Assembly (NCBI GenBank): GCA_965204415.1
Contig: CBDBEL010000004.1
Coordinates: 1,054,001 to 1,118,000, forward strand
Length of the DNA stretch: 64,000 bases
Reading direction: 5' to 3'
DNA from: Aldehydirespirator sp965204415
Lineage (GTDB): Bacteria > Actinomycetota > Acidimicrobiia > Acidimicrobiales > Aldehydirespiratoraceae
The notes below the pieces were generated by a model. It was not told the DNA's origin. It did no database searches and was given only the letters and a program-made list of their open reading frames with translations. The position numbers and the translations under genes are program-made. This document shows positions 50,288 to 59,562 of this stretch, one piece after another. The first letter of the stretch is position 1. The number at the start of each line of letters is the position of its first letter.

Positions 50288-50497
50288 TTAGTCGAGGGAG
50301 AAGGAGATCACCTCAACCGACCGGTGCGCGGCGTCGATGCGGTAGCCGTCGGCCAGAACCCGGCCGGGGACGGTGGCCGAGGGGCCGATCCTGCAGTAGC
50401 GCTCGCCCACATGGTCCGTGCTCGCAACGATGTCGAGAGGGTCGATCTCCAGCCTGCGGGCGAAGCTCAGGACCGCCGTGATGTCCTCTGGGACCAA
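50288..50497 (-). CDS. Short hypothetical protein or gene remnant
   Basis: 69 residues from a TTG start (MVPEDITAVLSFARRLEIDP). An alpha/beta-like sequence with no recognisable motif, ending in a run of alternating hydrophobic residues (SVEVISFSLD). The frame remains open for some distance upstream without a start codon, so this may be the 3' end of a once longer gene. It sits between the Panacea gene and the type VII promoter; a hairpin follows its stop. Confidence 0.3.
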   Translation of the reverse strand: MVPEDITAVLSFARRLEIDPLDIVASTDHVGERYCRIGPSATVPGRVLADGYRIDAAHRSVEVISFSLD

Positions 50498-50693
50498 GTT
50501 GCAACAAGCAGGACCGTCATCTCGACGGCCTTCGCCGGCTCGCGGCTACCGCCCTGATCGTCGTGCTGACAACGGGCACCATCGCGGTCGCCGTCAATGC
50601 CAGCCTCGCAGCGGCGACCGCCGTCGTCGTACTCGGCGGATCCCTCGTGATCGGGTTGGGCCTCGGCGCCATCGAGCTATTCGCCGCGAAGTA
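50483..50693 (+). pseudogene. Two-helix membrane fragment without a start codon
   Basis: Plus-strand frame ending at TAG 50691-50693 reads LAATALIVVLTTGTIAVAVN and, after a short turn, two more hydrophobic stretches ending IELFAAK. No ATG, GTG or TTG with a ribosome-binding site opens it, so it looks like the C-terminal remnant of a small membrane protein. Nothing else is evident in 50498-50726. Confidence 0.3.
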
Positions 50694-50726
50694 GCCCGGG
50701 CGCGTTGGTCTGCCAAAGCTGGGCAC

Positions 50727-51320
50727 TCAAAGCGACCCCTTCAGGCCGTACTCCTCGATCAGGGCATCCAACGCGCCCGGTGGTGACGGGACGAAGGGGC
50801 GGTCGGCTTGCCCGGAGGCCGCGAGTTCGGCGGCGGTGGCCGCCCGGATCTCAGCGTTCTGGGGGTGCTCGATGCTGAAGAACTCGAACAGGCACCGCTT
50901 CGAGATCGGCTGCGTCGCGGCGTTGCTCCCGCTTCCGGTGATCCGGTTCCACGGGTCGGGTCCGGGAATGTCCTCGACCAGCATCGTGCAGCCGCTGTGG
51001 CGCTGATGACACAACACGCTCGTGACCACATTGTGAACGGACTCCGGCAGCGGCTCCCAAGGGTGCCCGGGCCGCCCGCCGGCCTCAGCGTGCCAGAGGC
51101 TGGCGACCACCGGCCCCTGCGGCCAGGCCTCCAAGTCCTCATCGAAGGCCGGCCTGCGCTCCCACACCAAGTGCATGCCCTGAACGATGTACAGGAGTCT
51201 GTGCAGCAGCACCCCCTCCGCCTCAGGCATCCGCCGCCGGATGTCGGCCGCCACCGCCGCCGCCGACGAGACGGCCGGATGCTCGATGATCGCCCCGGAC
51301 AGCTCCGACACCTTCTCCAT
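50727..51320 (-). CDS. Panacea-domain (DUF4065/SocA-like) protein, possible antitoxin
   Basis: 197 residues from the ATG at 51320, which has a strong Shine-Dalgarno (AAGGAGG, about 8 bases upstream). The Panacea core is LLHRLLYIVQGMHLVW followed by FDEDLEAWPQGPVVASLWHA near residues 55-95, the segment that defines the fold. Panacea proteins act as antitoxins of diverse, often small membrane-active toxins, and some regulate their own promoters. No clear toxin gene is intact next to it: the membrane fragment at 50483-50693 and the ORF at 50288 are the only candidates. Confidence 0.75.
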   Translation of the reverse strand: MEKVSELSGAIIEHPAVSSAAAVAADIRRRMPEAEGVLLHRLLYIVQGMHLVWERRPAFDEDLEAWPQGPVVASLWHAEAGGRPGHPWEPLPESVHNVVTSVLCHQRHSGCTMLVEDIPGPDPWNRITGSGSNAATQPISKRCLFEFFSIEHPQNAEIRAATAAELAASGQADRPFVPSPPGALDALIEEYGLKGSL

Positions 51321-51361
51321 CCCTGGCACCTCCTTGACTTGAGCGGGACACTGGCATTTGA

Positions 51362-51375
51362 GTTGAGATCTCAAC
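51362..51375. promoter_or_regulatory. Perfect 14-bp palindrome, candidate operator
   Basis: GTTGAGATCTCAAC overlaps the -10 of the Panacea gene promoter and lies 42 bp before its start. Good candidate for autoregulation. Confidence 0.5.
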
Positions 51376-51402
51376 CATACGATACTGCACTGCAATATGC
51401 AA
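51374..51402 (-). promoter_or_regulatory. Candidate promoter of the Panacea-domain gene
   Basis: On the minus strand TTGCAT (51402-51397), 17-bp spacer, TATGGT (51379-51374). It lies in an AT-rich pocket (51365-51440) that contrasts with the GC-rich background; the -10 overlaps the palindrome. Confidence 0.45.
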
Positions 51403-51514
51403 CAATATATTTGATGCTAGTCTGTGTTATCAGCAGTTCTGGGCGGACGGGCAGCCGCGGCAACCGAAGAACTAGTACTGTCGCTGTCCGGCTACCAGCA
51501 GTGAGAATGAACGT

Positions 51515-52615
51515 GTGAAACTGGCTGTCGACGCGACCTCGCTGCTGACGCCGCGCACGGGGATCGGCGTGTTCACGTCCGAGATGCTCCGGGCCCTGGC
51601 CGGCCGGCAGGACATGCAGGTGTCGGTGTTCAACACCAGCCCAAGAGGACGGGGACTGGGTTGGCTGCCCTCCGACATCGGCGACGGGGTGCACGAGGTG
51701 CCGGGCCGGATGCCCACCGGCGGGGTCAGATGGCTGTGGGACAGCCTGTCGGTTCCCCGTCTGGAGTGGCTCGCCGGAGAGGCCGACGTGGTGCACGGAC
51801 CGAACTACCGGGTGCCGCCCACGTCGAGGGCCGCTTCGGTGGTGTCGGTGCACGACGTCAGCTTCGAGCACGGCCCGCCGATCGACAGCCCCGCCGGTCG
51901 CGCCCACCGGCGGTCGGTCCGGGCCGCGGTGCGAGCGGGCGCCTGGGTCCACACCGACTCCGAGTACGTGGCCGCAGAGGTCCGGGACATCTACCCGATC
52001 GAGCCCCACCGGGTGGTGGCCGTGCCCCTGGGGGTGCGCCTCCCGCCGGCAGGGCCCCACCCGGCACCCGGCGCTCCCTACGTGCTGGCCCTGGGCGCAG
52101 CCGACCGCCGCAAGGACCTCACCACGCTGGTCGCGGCCTTCGACGGGCTGGCCTCCACGAACCGCGACCTGCGCCTCATCCATGCCGGTCCCGACGGGAA
52201 CGCCTCCGGCGACCTCGTCGACGCCGTAGACCGCAGCCACCACCGCGACCGCATCCTGCGCCTCGGCTGGGTCGACGACGGAGCCCGGACCGCCCTCATC
52301 GAGCAGGCCGCAGCCGTCGCCTACCCGTCGCTCTACGAGGGCTTCGGCCTAGTGCCGCTGGAGGCCATGGCGGCGGGCCGGCCGGTCGTTACGACTCCGG
52401 TCGCAGCCATCCCGGAGGTGGCCGACGACGCCGCTCTGTACGCCGGCGCCGGAGACGCCGACGGGCTGGCCGGCCACCTGCAGCGGGTGCTGGATGATCA
52501 GGAGCTGGCCGCGGAACTGGGAGCCCGGGGCCGGAGCAGAGCCGCCGGCTTCACCTGGGAGCGGACTGCCGACGGCCTGATCGACATCTACCGGCTGGCG
52601 ACGGGGACCGCCTGA
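51515..52615 (+). CDS. GT4-family glycosyltransferase
   Basis: 366 residues, GT-B fold. Starts VKLAVDATSLLTPRTGIGVF (GTG at 51515), a form common in mannosyltransferase-like GT4 enzymes. VVSVHDVSFEHGP in the acceptor domain; YVLALGAADRRKDLTTLVAAF, RILRLGWVDD and the donor signature YPSLYEGFGLVPLEAMAAGRPVV in the second. It opens the right-hand polysaccharide cluster and is followed by repeat copy C. Confidence 0.9.
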   Translation: MKLAVDATSLLTPRTGIGVFTSEMLRALAGRQDMQVSVFNTSPRGRGLGWLPSDIGDGVHEVPGRMPTGGVRWLWDSLSVPRLEWLAGEADVVHGPNYRVPPTSRAASVVSVHDVSFEHGPPIDSPAGRAHRRSVRAAVRAGAWVHTDSEYVAAEVRDIYPIEPHRVVAVPLGVRLPPAGPHPAPGAPYVLALGAADRRKDLTTLVAAFDGLASTNRDLRLIHAGPDGNASGDLVDAVDRSHHRDRILRLGWVDDGARTALIEQAAAVAYPSLYEGFGLVPLEAMAAGRPVVTTPVAAIPEVADDAALYAGAGDADGLAGHLQRVLDDQELAAELGARGRSRAAGFTWERTADGLIDIYRLATGTA

Positions 52616-52754
52616 GGGGCCGCGCGGATAGGTGAGAGCCAATCGCGTCGCAGCGGTGTCATTCCCGCTCTTGTTCGCTGCGCTCACGGGCCGCTCGGGC
52701 CACGACCTCGCGCCGTATGGGCCGGATTCGCGTGCCGATCCGCTCGGCCTCTGA
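52614..52754 (+). repeat. Interspersed intergenic repeat, copy C (141 bp)
   Basis: Begins at the very stop of the GT4 gene (GAGGGGC at 52614) and ends GCTCGGCCTCTGA at 52754. Aligns over its full length with copy B at 27127-27267. It fills most of the 195-bp gap before the next gene; nothing else was seen in that gap. Confidence 0.85.
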
Positions 52755-52810
52755 GCCGCGAGCCGCGTCCGCACGGCCACCGGCGCGAGGCAGGCCACTA
52801 GCCTCCTGGC

Positions 52811-53836
52811 ATGAGTAAGCCGGCCGGCGGCGAAGCGGCGCCCGGGCCTCTAGCCAGCCTGCTGGGCGCGCTGGGGGTGGACCTGGAGCAATCGGAGCAC
52901 CTTGCTGCGCTGGTGAGACCGGCACCGGCCGAGCCGACGTTCACGGTGGTCGTGCGGACCCAGGGCCGGCGCCGGCGCACCCTGCTGGAAGCCCTCCAAT
53001 CGCTGGCCGCGCAGACGTGGACCCGTTTCGGCACGGTCGTGGCCGTCCACGGCACCGCGGAGGCTGCTGCTGCGGTGGAGGCCGAGGTGAGCAAGGCCGC
53101 AGCCTCAGGGGCTGCACCAACGGACTGCCGGGTCCTGCACGTTGACGAGGGTGGTACACGCGCCAAGCCGCTCAACGCCGGCCTCGACGCCGCCGGCGGC
53201 GACTACGTGTGCTTCCTCGACGACGACGACCTAGCCGAGCCCAACTGGCTCGCGGTGTTCGCGGACGCTACGGCGGCTGCGCCCGGTCGGATCATCCGGG
53301 CCCGCACAGCCCGCCAGCCGTGGCTGACGGAGGGCACGGCCGAGCCCCGGACCCCGGCCGGGCCGGTGGAGTACGTGTACCCGGCGACGTTCGATCCGCT
53401 GGCGCACTTCTCGTACAGCGAGACGCCGATCTGCTCGCTGGCGCTGCCCCGAGCGGCGCTCAACAGCCTCGGCCTGCGCTTCGACGAGGAGCTGACCGTC
53501 TGCGAGGACTGGGATCTGCTGGTGCGGGCCTCCCAGCTGCTCGGAGTTCACTGCGTTGACGAGGTCACCTCCCTGTACCGCCGCAGCGACCGCGCCAACT
53601 CCGAGACCGAGGCCAACCGTCAGGACTGGTTCCGCAACCGGGCCAGGGTGATCGACAAGCTGGCCCGCCGGCCGCTGGTGCTCGACGGCTCGGAAGCTCA
53701 CCGGCTGGCCGACGCGCGCTTCGAGTACGGCGGGGGGCCCAGCAAGCGCATCGAGAACATCCGCACGCGCGAGCTGCTGGCCGCGCTGCCAGGACGCCTG
53801 CGGGCCCGGCTGGTCAGGTCTCTGCGACTGAGGTAG
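52811..53836 (+). CDS. GT2-family glycosyltransferase
   Basis: 341 residues. After a 40-residue helical N-terminal extension the GT-A domain begins TFTVVVRTQGRRRRTLLEAL, with AKPLNAGLDAAGGDYVCFLDDDDLAEP (the DxD-type site) near 125-150 and LTVCEDWDLLVRAS near 230. The C-terminal 60 residues are helical. A soluble enzyme likely to extend a polysaccharide or decorate a glycan. Its 3' end overlaps the convergent O-antigen-ligase-like gene by 23 bp. Confidence 0.85.
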   Translation: MSKPAGGEAAPGPLASLLGALGVDLEQSEHLAALVRPAPAEPTFTVVVRTQGRRRRTLLEALQSLAAQTWTRFGTVVAVHGTAEAAAAVEAEVSKAAASGAAPTDCRVLHVDEGGTRAKPLNAGLDAAGGDYVCFLDDDDLAEPNWLAVFADATAAAPGRIIRARTARQPWLTEGTAEPRTPAGPVEYVYPATFDPLAHFSYSETPICSLALPRAALNSLGLRFDEELTVCEDWDLLVRASQLLGVHCVDEVTSLYRRSDRANSETEANRQDWFRNRARVIDKLARRPLVLDGSEAHRLADARFEYGGGPSKRIENIRTRELLAALPGRLRARLVRSLRLR

Positions 53837-55160
53837 GCCGCCGGAGGGCTGCGGCCAGCATCAGCACCCAGATGTGGGAGAACCACAGGACGAAGCTCTC
53901 GGTGACGTTCTCGCACAGGACGAACACCGTCACCGCGGCCCACATCCCGGTGTCGGGCGATGGGCGCAGCCACAGGCCACGGCCCGCGTTGAACGCGGCC
54001 AGCACCGCGATCATCACGAACGGCAGGGTGCCGACAACTCCCAGGCCGAGCGCGGTCTCGACCAGGCTGTTGTGGGCGCTGCCCCGCTCCAATAGCACGT
54101 GCTCGGCAACCAGCTCGGGCACCTCCCAGAAGGCGAAGAACCCGTAACCGCCCCACGGCCTCTCCAGCACCCGGTCCCAGACAAGACTCCAGATAGTCCG
54201 CCGCTGAGAGAACGTCGAGACATCCCAGGCGGCCGCAGCCACGGCCACGCACGCCCCCATAGCCACCAACCCCCCGCTTGACACGGTGACCCGGGTCCGC
54301 CACGGTCCCCAGTCGCGCCTGCGGGACGCCGAGGCCACCGCGCCCAGCGCGGAGGCCACCCCCAGCGCAGCAGCCAGCGCCAGCCAGGCGGTGCGGCTGC
54401 CCGCACCGATCAGTGCTGCCAGCGACGCGACCACGAGTGTCGCTCCCCACACCCGCCGCCACAAGCGCCCGACGGCGCCGGCAGCCTCGGGGGCTCCGTT
54501 CACGTCACCGGCCGGACCGTGCTGCCACTGGGGTGACGGCGTCGGCAGCAGCCAGCGCAGGCCTGCGATCACCCCAATGGCGGCCAGCGGCGCCAGCGAG
54601 TTGCGATTCGTGTACATGCCGGTCCAGTTGCCGTCGCGGTCGGTGCCGACATCGTGTTGCAGCATGATCAAGACCAGGCTGCCGACCACGGCGACGCTCG
54701 CCAGCGTCACCAGGGTCGTCGAGAGCTCGTCATCGGTGAAGCCCGCCAGCGCAACGGCCAGCAGGATCAGGCCCAGATAGACGACCGACCGCCACAGCGT
54801 GGCGCTCGGGTAGACGCTCCAGAGGCTCGACGCCACAGCAGCCGCCGAATACCACCCGATCGCTGCCAGCGCCGGTCGCGACAGCGCCGCGCCCGTCTCG
54901 GCGTGGCTGACCGGATGATCCCATCCGGCCTGGCCGATGCCGCCGCCACGCCGGGCGACCCAGGCGAGAACGACCGAGACTGCCGCCGCGCCCGCGAAGA
55001 AGGGCCAGATCGCCGGGTCGTTCCAGAGTCCCGGACGGTCCAGCAGCCCCGCGAACCGCAGGACCGGTCCATTGCTCAGGATTAGCAGCAGGCCCGCGCC
55101 GGCGGCCACATGCCACCAGCGCCGTAAATGCGGGCCGAGGACGGTTCTCACCGCGGACAA
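53814..55160 (-). CDS. O-antigen ligase/polymerase-like membrane protein
   Basis: 448 residues, about 11 membrane helices. The Wzy_C/WaaL signature is present: GTDRDGNWTGMYTNRNSLAPLAA in the middle, SRTAWLALAAALG, and the large periplasmic loop with RPWGGYGFFAFWEVPE and LERGSAHNSLVETALGLGVVG near 350-390. These proteins join or polymerise lipid-linked glycans outside the membrane. I place the start at TTG 55160 because GGAGGAG stands 8 bases upstream; GTG codons at 55151 and 55214 are alternatives. Convergent with the GT2 gene, divergent from the SLH/GH16 gene. Confidence 0.85.
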   Translation of the reverse strand: MSAVRTVLGPHLRRWWHVAAGAGLLLILSNGPVLRFAGLLDRPGLWNDPAIWPFFAGAAAVSVVLAWVARRGGGIGQAGWDHPVSHAETGAALSRPALAAIGWYSAAAVASSLWSVYPSATLWRSVVYLGLILLAVALAGFTDDELSTTLVTLASVAVVGSLVLIMLQHDVGTDRDGNWTGMYTNRNSLAPLAAIGVIAGLRWLLPTPSPQWQHGPAGDVNGAPEAAGAVGRLWRRVWGATLVVASLAALIGAGSRTAWLALAAALGVASALGAVASASRRRDWGPWRTRVTVSSGGLVAMGACVAVAAAAWDVSTFSQRRTIWSLVWDRVLERPWGGYGFFAFWEVPELVAEHVLLERGSAHNSLVETALGLGVVGTLPFVMIAVLAAFNAGRGLWLRPSPDTGMWAAVTVFVLCENVTESFVLWFSHIWVLMLAAALRRPTSVAET

Positions 55161-55355
55161 GCGGTGCTCCTCCAACCGCGGGCTTTGGCGCAACCGCGCC
55201 TCGCGGGATCCCACGGACCGGCTGCGCCCACACCGGTACCGTAGCTGACTCGACCCCACGCCACCCAGCAGCCCGGCATCGGCCGACGGACGGGCATCAA
55301 CCGGACTCTTCAGGTACTGTGCCCACTTCGGCGACGCTGATTGGATGGGCCTGGC

Positions 55356-58300
55356 ATGCGGGGAATCGGGCGGACAGCAGCTGCGGCGGTGATGGCTACC
55401 GTGCTGATCGCTGCCGTAGCCGCGCCAGCGGCCGCACAGCAGCCGCCAGAGGCCGCGGGCGGCTACGGCGATGTCCAGCCGGGTTCGACTCATGAGGCGG
55501 ATATCTCGGAGCTGGCGGATGCGGGCGTGTTCGAGGGCACCGAGTGCGAGGACGGATTCTGCCCGTCCGCGCCGATCCCGCGGTGGACGATGGCCGTGTG
55601 GCTGGTGCGCATCGTCGACGGCGGCGACGTGTCGGGGCCGTCGCGGTTCGCTGACGTGCCCAGCGATGCGTGGTGGGCAGGATACGTCGAACGTCTGGCC
55701 GAGTTGGACATCACCGGAGGATGCGCCACGGAACCGGCACGGTTCTGCCCGACACAAACGGTTACACGGGCGCAGATGGCCACATTCCTGGTACAGGCGT
55801 TCGACCTCCCCGCGGCACCTCGCGCCGATTTCGAAGACGTCGCCGAAGGCAGCACCCATGCAGCCCACATCGACGCCCTAGCCGCGTCCGGAGTCACAGC
55901 GGGCTGCGGCGAGAGACGCTACTGCCCGGCCCAAAACACGACGCGGGCACAGATGGCGACATTCTTGAACGCGGCTCGCAGTCTCGAACCCGAGCCGGAG
56001 GTGGAGCCGGCGGTGGTGCCAACTGACGGGTCTGCGGTGACGATTCCCGCAGGGAGTCCCTTTGTCGCGGCTTTCGAGACCGTCACCGTGGAGGGCGGGG
56101 TCGGAGTCTTCGACCGGGAAACCAAGATCCGCCTGTCTGAGACGACGGTCGGCGCGGACGAGCACAGCCGATTGGAGGCGTTGGCAGCTCCGCCCATCGA
56201 GATCGACTTCGACGGCGCTGAGATCGTCGGGCCGCTGACGATCCGGTTCCGCGCCGATACTTCGAGCTTGAAGCCCGAGCATGTGGCTCCAGCAGTGTGG
56301 AGCGAGGAGATCATGGCCTGGGTGCCGACGCTTCGCGACCGGGTGATAGTCGGCGATGGGGAGATCATCGTGAAGGTCGCTCCCCTAAACGCCGCGTCCG
56401 CCTCGGTCGCAGTTCCCGGCGATTTCCATACCGCCGCTACCGTCCCCGCCGGCCCCACTCTCATGGCGCGCTCCCCCGCTGCCGACATCGACGCTAGAAG
56501 ACTTGCTGGTCACCACTACATTGGCCAGGGAGACGACCCGTCCGCGGGCGGTACGTACCTGCGGTCTTTCCCGAGCCTAAACCCCTGCGACTGGCCCGGT
56601 ACCCTTGTATGGCTCGGGTGCAAGGGGGTCCAAGTTACCTTTACCGTGGTGGTGCCCGCAGATTGGGAGACCGCCGAGGACGCGGCGCGAGCGTTGTTAG
56701 CCGACCTCGTCGATCGACGCGAAGACATTTCCGAGGCCGCCGAAGAGCACATCCCAAAGATAATGGACGACATAGACAGGGCCATCGCCATCGGCCGCAA
56801 TCCGATGGCGGCAGTCTATGACTGGGGGCTGCTGGGAATTAACGAATTCCTCGGCATCCGTGCCGCTCCACCCGATTGTGATGGCTCTGGAGCGCCGGCC
56901 TGGGTCGCCGACAACGGCATCAACTTCCCCGAGGCAAGCCGCGGCGATCCTCGTCTATACATGTGCTCACAGGCTGCCCTTCTCGACGACAGCCTCCTGG
57001 TCAAGGCTGTCAACAACCGCAACTTCGGCTACGAGCTCGTGGTCCGCGGTCCACAGGTCCAGAACCTGGAAGCTGACAGACTCAGGGACTCGAGCTCTAG
57101 CTATCTTCGAGCCAACGAGATCACGCAGTCACTCATCGATCAGATCGACAGTCTCGATGGATATCACTGGCCCCTCCAGGAGACGCGCTTCGAGGTGCCG
57201 AAGCTAGACGACTCTTGGACGGGTCAGTGGAGAATAACTGGAGTAACAGGCCTACTCGACACAATGCGACTGCTGATCAGCTTGGCCGACAGGGCGGTGG
57301 ATCAGCTTCCGGCAGCCGGGCTCGCTAGTGACGCCATCGATTGCACAACTCCGTTTACCGGGGCCGTAACAACGGCAAGCCACTGGAAAGAGATCCTCGA
57401 CACAGCCGGGAGCTGCCTGTCAGCCGCGGGTACCGTCAGCGCTCCCACCGGCGCCGGCGCCGCGACGCTGTTGGCGGCGGCCCAAGTGCTGGAATTGGTG
57501 GTAAGCGCCGCCACGGTAGCGCAACACTTGTCTACAGCACAGGATCTCCGGCGAGAGAACCGTCGAGAACCCACGTTTCTTGAGATCCGGCCAGTCGACT
57601 GCGATGCAGACCCGCCCGACAACCGACCCGACCTGGACGGCGACGGCATCATCGACTTCTGCGACGACGACCAGGATGGCGACGGCTGGCTCGACGAATA
57701 CGACACCGACGACCGCGACGGCCCCGACCGCGGCGCGACCCGCGGCTCCGACAATGACTGGGACGGCGACGACGTGCCCCACTACCTGGACCGCGACCAG
57801 GACAACGACGGAACCCACAACGACGAGGACACCGACGACGACGGCGACGGCATTGACGATGTCTGCGACGCCGACCTCGACCGCGACGGCGACACCGACG
57901 CCGACCTCACCGACCTCGACCGCGACGGCAACGGCACACTCGACGAATGCGAAGACATCCAGCGCCCGACGATTGACCTGACCGGCATTACGCCCGTTCT
58001 CGATGTACGCGTCGACAATCCGCGCCCAACGGTCGGCGACAAGGTCACCATCATCGCCACTGTGACTGACGCCGAGGACGGCACACCGCTCGCCGGCGCC
58101 GATCTGGACTTCATCATCGACGGCGAGAGTCGCGGCATCGCCTACGCCAAAACAAACGGGCAGGCGAGGATCACCCGCAACGGCCCTACGGGACCAGCGA
58201 ACGAGGGCGGCTACGATTCGGTCCAGGTGCAGGTCCTGACCACCGATGTCGTGTCGCGCCCGATAGGCATCTTCTGGCAGCCGGACGAGTCCCGACGCAT

Positions 58301-59504
58301 CACCATCTCGGTGAGCCCCGACTCGTCGCACTCGGGCAAGACTCGAACAATCACGGCGCAGGTAGTCGACGGCACGACCCCGATGGCCGGTCAGTCGGTG
58401 GAGCTCCACATAGACGGCGTGTTCGTCGGACGGGTCCCGACCGGCAGCGACGGCGTGGCCACGTTCACGCGCCGTTCACAGGTTCACGGGCCATTCGACC
58501 TGGCCAAGGTCGTGTTGGCCGCCGACAGCAGCGTCGCCAGCAACGAGATCCTGATCAGCTGGCCCATGAGCGCCAGAGGCTCCCACCGCAGCAACAACTG
58601 GGAGTTCGTCTGGTCGGACGAGTTCAACGGCACCTCGCTGGACTCCGCCAAGTGGCGAGCGATCAACAACTGCCCGCCCGTGTACCTCGCCTGCGACACC
58701 GACCGACCCGAGAACGTCGACGTCTCCGACGGCATGCTGCGTCTGCGATCTCTGCGCGAGCCCTACGCCGGCGTCAACAAATGGAAGGGCAGCGGCGACC
58801 AGTTCGGTCCGCTGACAGTCAACACGCAGGGGGACTTCCTGCTGAGGGACTTCACCGCCGGACGGGTGGACAGCGCCGTGAACTTCACCTACGGCCGGTT
58901 CGAGCTGCTCGGCAAGCTGCCCCAGGGGCACGGGACGTTCTTCGCGTTCTGGATGCGGCCGCGCAACTCGCCCTACGGCAACGACGCGGCCGGCGGGGAG
59001 ATCGACATCGCCGAGGGGGCCAACATCGGCCGGGGCGGGAACCGCCGGGGTCAGATCGACGCCCAGCTGCCGGGAGACGGATGGGGCGTCCATCACGTCG
59101 TCCACATGGGGTACCCCTTCACCAACCCGTTCACGCTGACGAACCTGCCGGTAAACCCGGCTGAGTCGTTCCACCTGTACGCGGTCGAGTGGGACACCGC
59201 CTCGATCCGGTTCTACGTGGACGATCAGCGGGTCCTGACCGTGCCGCAGAGCGACTGGTTCTCGCATCCCAAGGACAGCGAAGAGCCGGTGGACAGCCCG
59301 TACGCGCCGTTCGATCAGCCGTTCTTCATCGTCATCAACAACACCGTCGGCAACTGGGCCCTGGAGACGTGGCCCGGCAACCAGGTCCCCGACACCACCG
59401 TGTTCCCGGCGGAGTTCGTCGTGGACTACATGCGGGTCTACGAGTGCCGTCCACCGTCGGGCACCGGCGTTGGCGGACCCGGGCAGGGCTGCGAGACTCC
59501 CTGA
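55356..59504 (+). CDS. Giant surface protein: SLH-like repeats, Ca-binding Asp-rich repeats, Ig-like domains and GH16 glucanase
   Basis: 1382 residues. A signal peptide (MRGIGRTAAAAVMATVLIAA, cleavage near AAAQQ) leads to three SLH-like repeats (about 35-210) with the pattern FxDV...GC...FCP...TRAQMATFL. A long domain I do not recognise follows (about 215-745). Asp-rich thrombospondin type 3-like repeats (about 755-865, e.g. DLDGDGIIDFCDDDQDGDG) probably bind calcium. Two Ig-like domains (about 870-1065) precede a C-terminal GH16 domain with WEFVWSDEFNGTSLD, and the catalytic EIDIAE with Glu 1215, Asp 1217 and Glu 1220. GH16 enzymes cut beta-1,3 or beta-1,4 glucans and galactans. It sits beside glycan export genes, suggesting trimming of the organism's own surface polysaccharide. 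Confidence 0.9.
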   Translation: MRGIGRTAAAAVMATVLIAAVAAPAAAQQPPEAAGGYGDVQPGSTHEADISELADAGVFEGTECEDGFCPSAPIPRWTMAVWLVRIVDGGDVSGPSRFADVPSDAWWAGYVERLAELDITGGCATEPARFCPTQTVTRAQMATFLVQAFDLPAAPRADFEDVAEGSTHAAHIDALAASGVTAGCGERRYCPAQNTTRAQMATFLNAARSLEPEPEVEPAVVPTDGSAVTIPAGSPFVAAFETVTVEGGVGVFDRETKIRLSETTVGADEHSRLEALAAPPIEIDFDGAEIVGPLTIRFRADTSSLKPEHVAPAVWSEEIMAWVPTLRDRVIVGDGEIIVKVAPLNAASASVAVPGDFHTAATVPAGPTLMARSPAADIDARRLAGHHYIGQGDDPSAGGTYLRSFPSLNPCDWPGTLVWLGCKGVQVTFTVVVPADWETAEDAARALLADLVDRREDISEAAEEHIPKIMDDIDRAIAIGRNPMAAVYDWGLLGINEFLGIRAAPPDCDGSGAPAWVADNGINFPEASRGDPRLYMCSQAALLDDSLLVKAVNNRNFGYELVVRGPQVQNLEADRLRDSSSSYLRANEITQSLIDQIDSLDGYHWPLQETRFEVPKLDDSWTGQWRITGVTGLLDTMRLLISLADRAVDQLPAAGLASDAIDCTTPFTGAVTTASHWKEILDTAGSCLSAAGTVSAPTGAGAATLLAAAQVLELVVSAATVAQHLSTAQDLRRENRREPTFLEIRPVDCDADPPDNRPDLDGDGIIDFCDDDQDGDGWLDEYDTDDRDGPDRGATRGSDNDWDGDDVPHYLDRDQDNDGTHNDEDTDDDGDGIDDVCDADLDRDGDTDADLTDLDRDGNGTLDECEDIQRPTIDLTGITPVLDVRVDNPRPTVGDKVTIIATVTDAEDGTPLAGADLDFIIDGESRGIAYAKTNGQARITRNGPTGPANEGGYDSVQVQVLTTDVVSRPIGIFWQPDESRRITISVSPDSSHSGKTRTITAQVVDGTTPMAGQSVELHIDGVFVGRVPTGSDGVATFTRRSQVHGPFDLAKVVLAADSSVASNEILISWPMSARGSHRSNNWEFVWSDEFNGTSLDSAKWRAINNCPPVYLACDTDRPENVDVSDGMLRLRSLREPYAGVNKWKGSGDQFGPLTVNTQGDFLLRDFTAGRVDSAVNFTYGRFELLGKLPQGHGTFFAFWMRPRNSPYGNDAAGGEIDIAEGANIGRGGNRRGQIDAQLPGDGWGVHHVVHMGYPFTNPFTLTNLPVNPAESFHLYAVEWDTASIRFYVDDQRVLTVPQSDWFSHPKDSEEPVDSPYAPFDQPFFIVINNTVGNWALETWPGNQVPDTTVFPAEFVVDYMRVYECRPPSGTGVGGPGQGCETP

Positions 59505-59545
59505 CAGCGCCCGCGAGCCGGCAATGGTCGGTCGCCGCGGCATCC

Positions 59546-59551
59546 TATGAT
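59546..59551 (+). promoter_or_regulatory. Candidate -10 box (TATGAT) for wzm
   Basis: TATGAT matches TATAAT at five of six positions and ends 11 bases before the ATG at 59563, leaving a 5' leader of only a few bases. No clear -35. Confidence 0.4.
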
Positions 59552-59562
59552 CCACGGCGACT

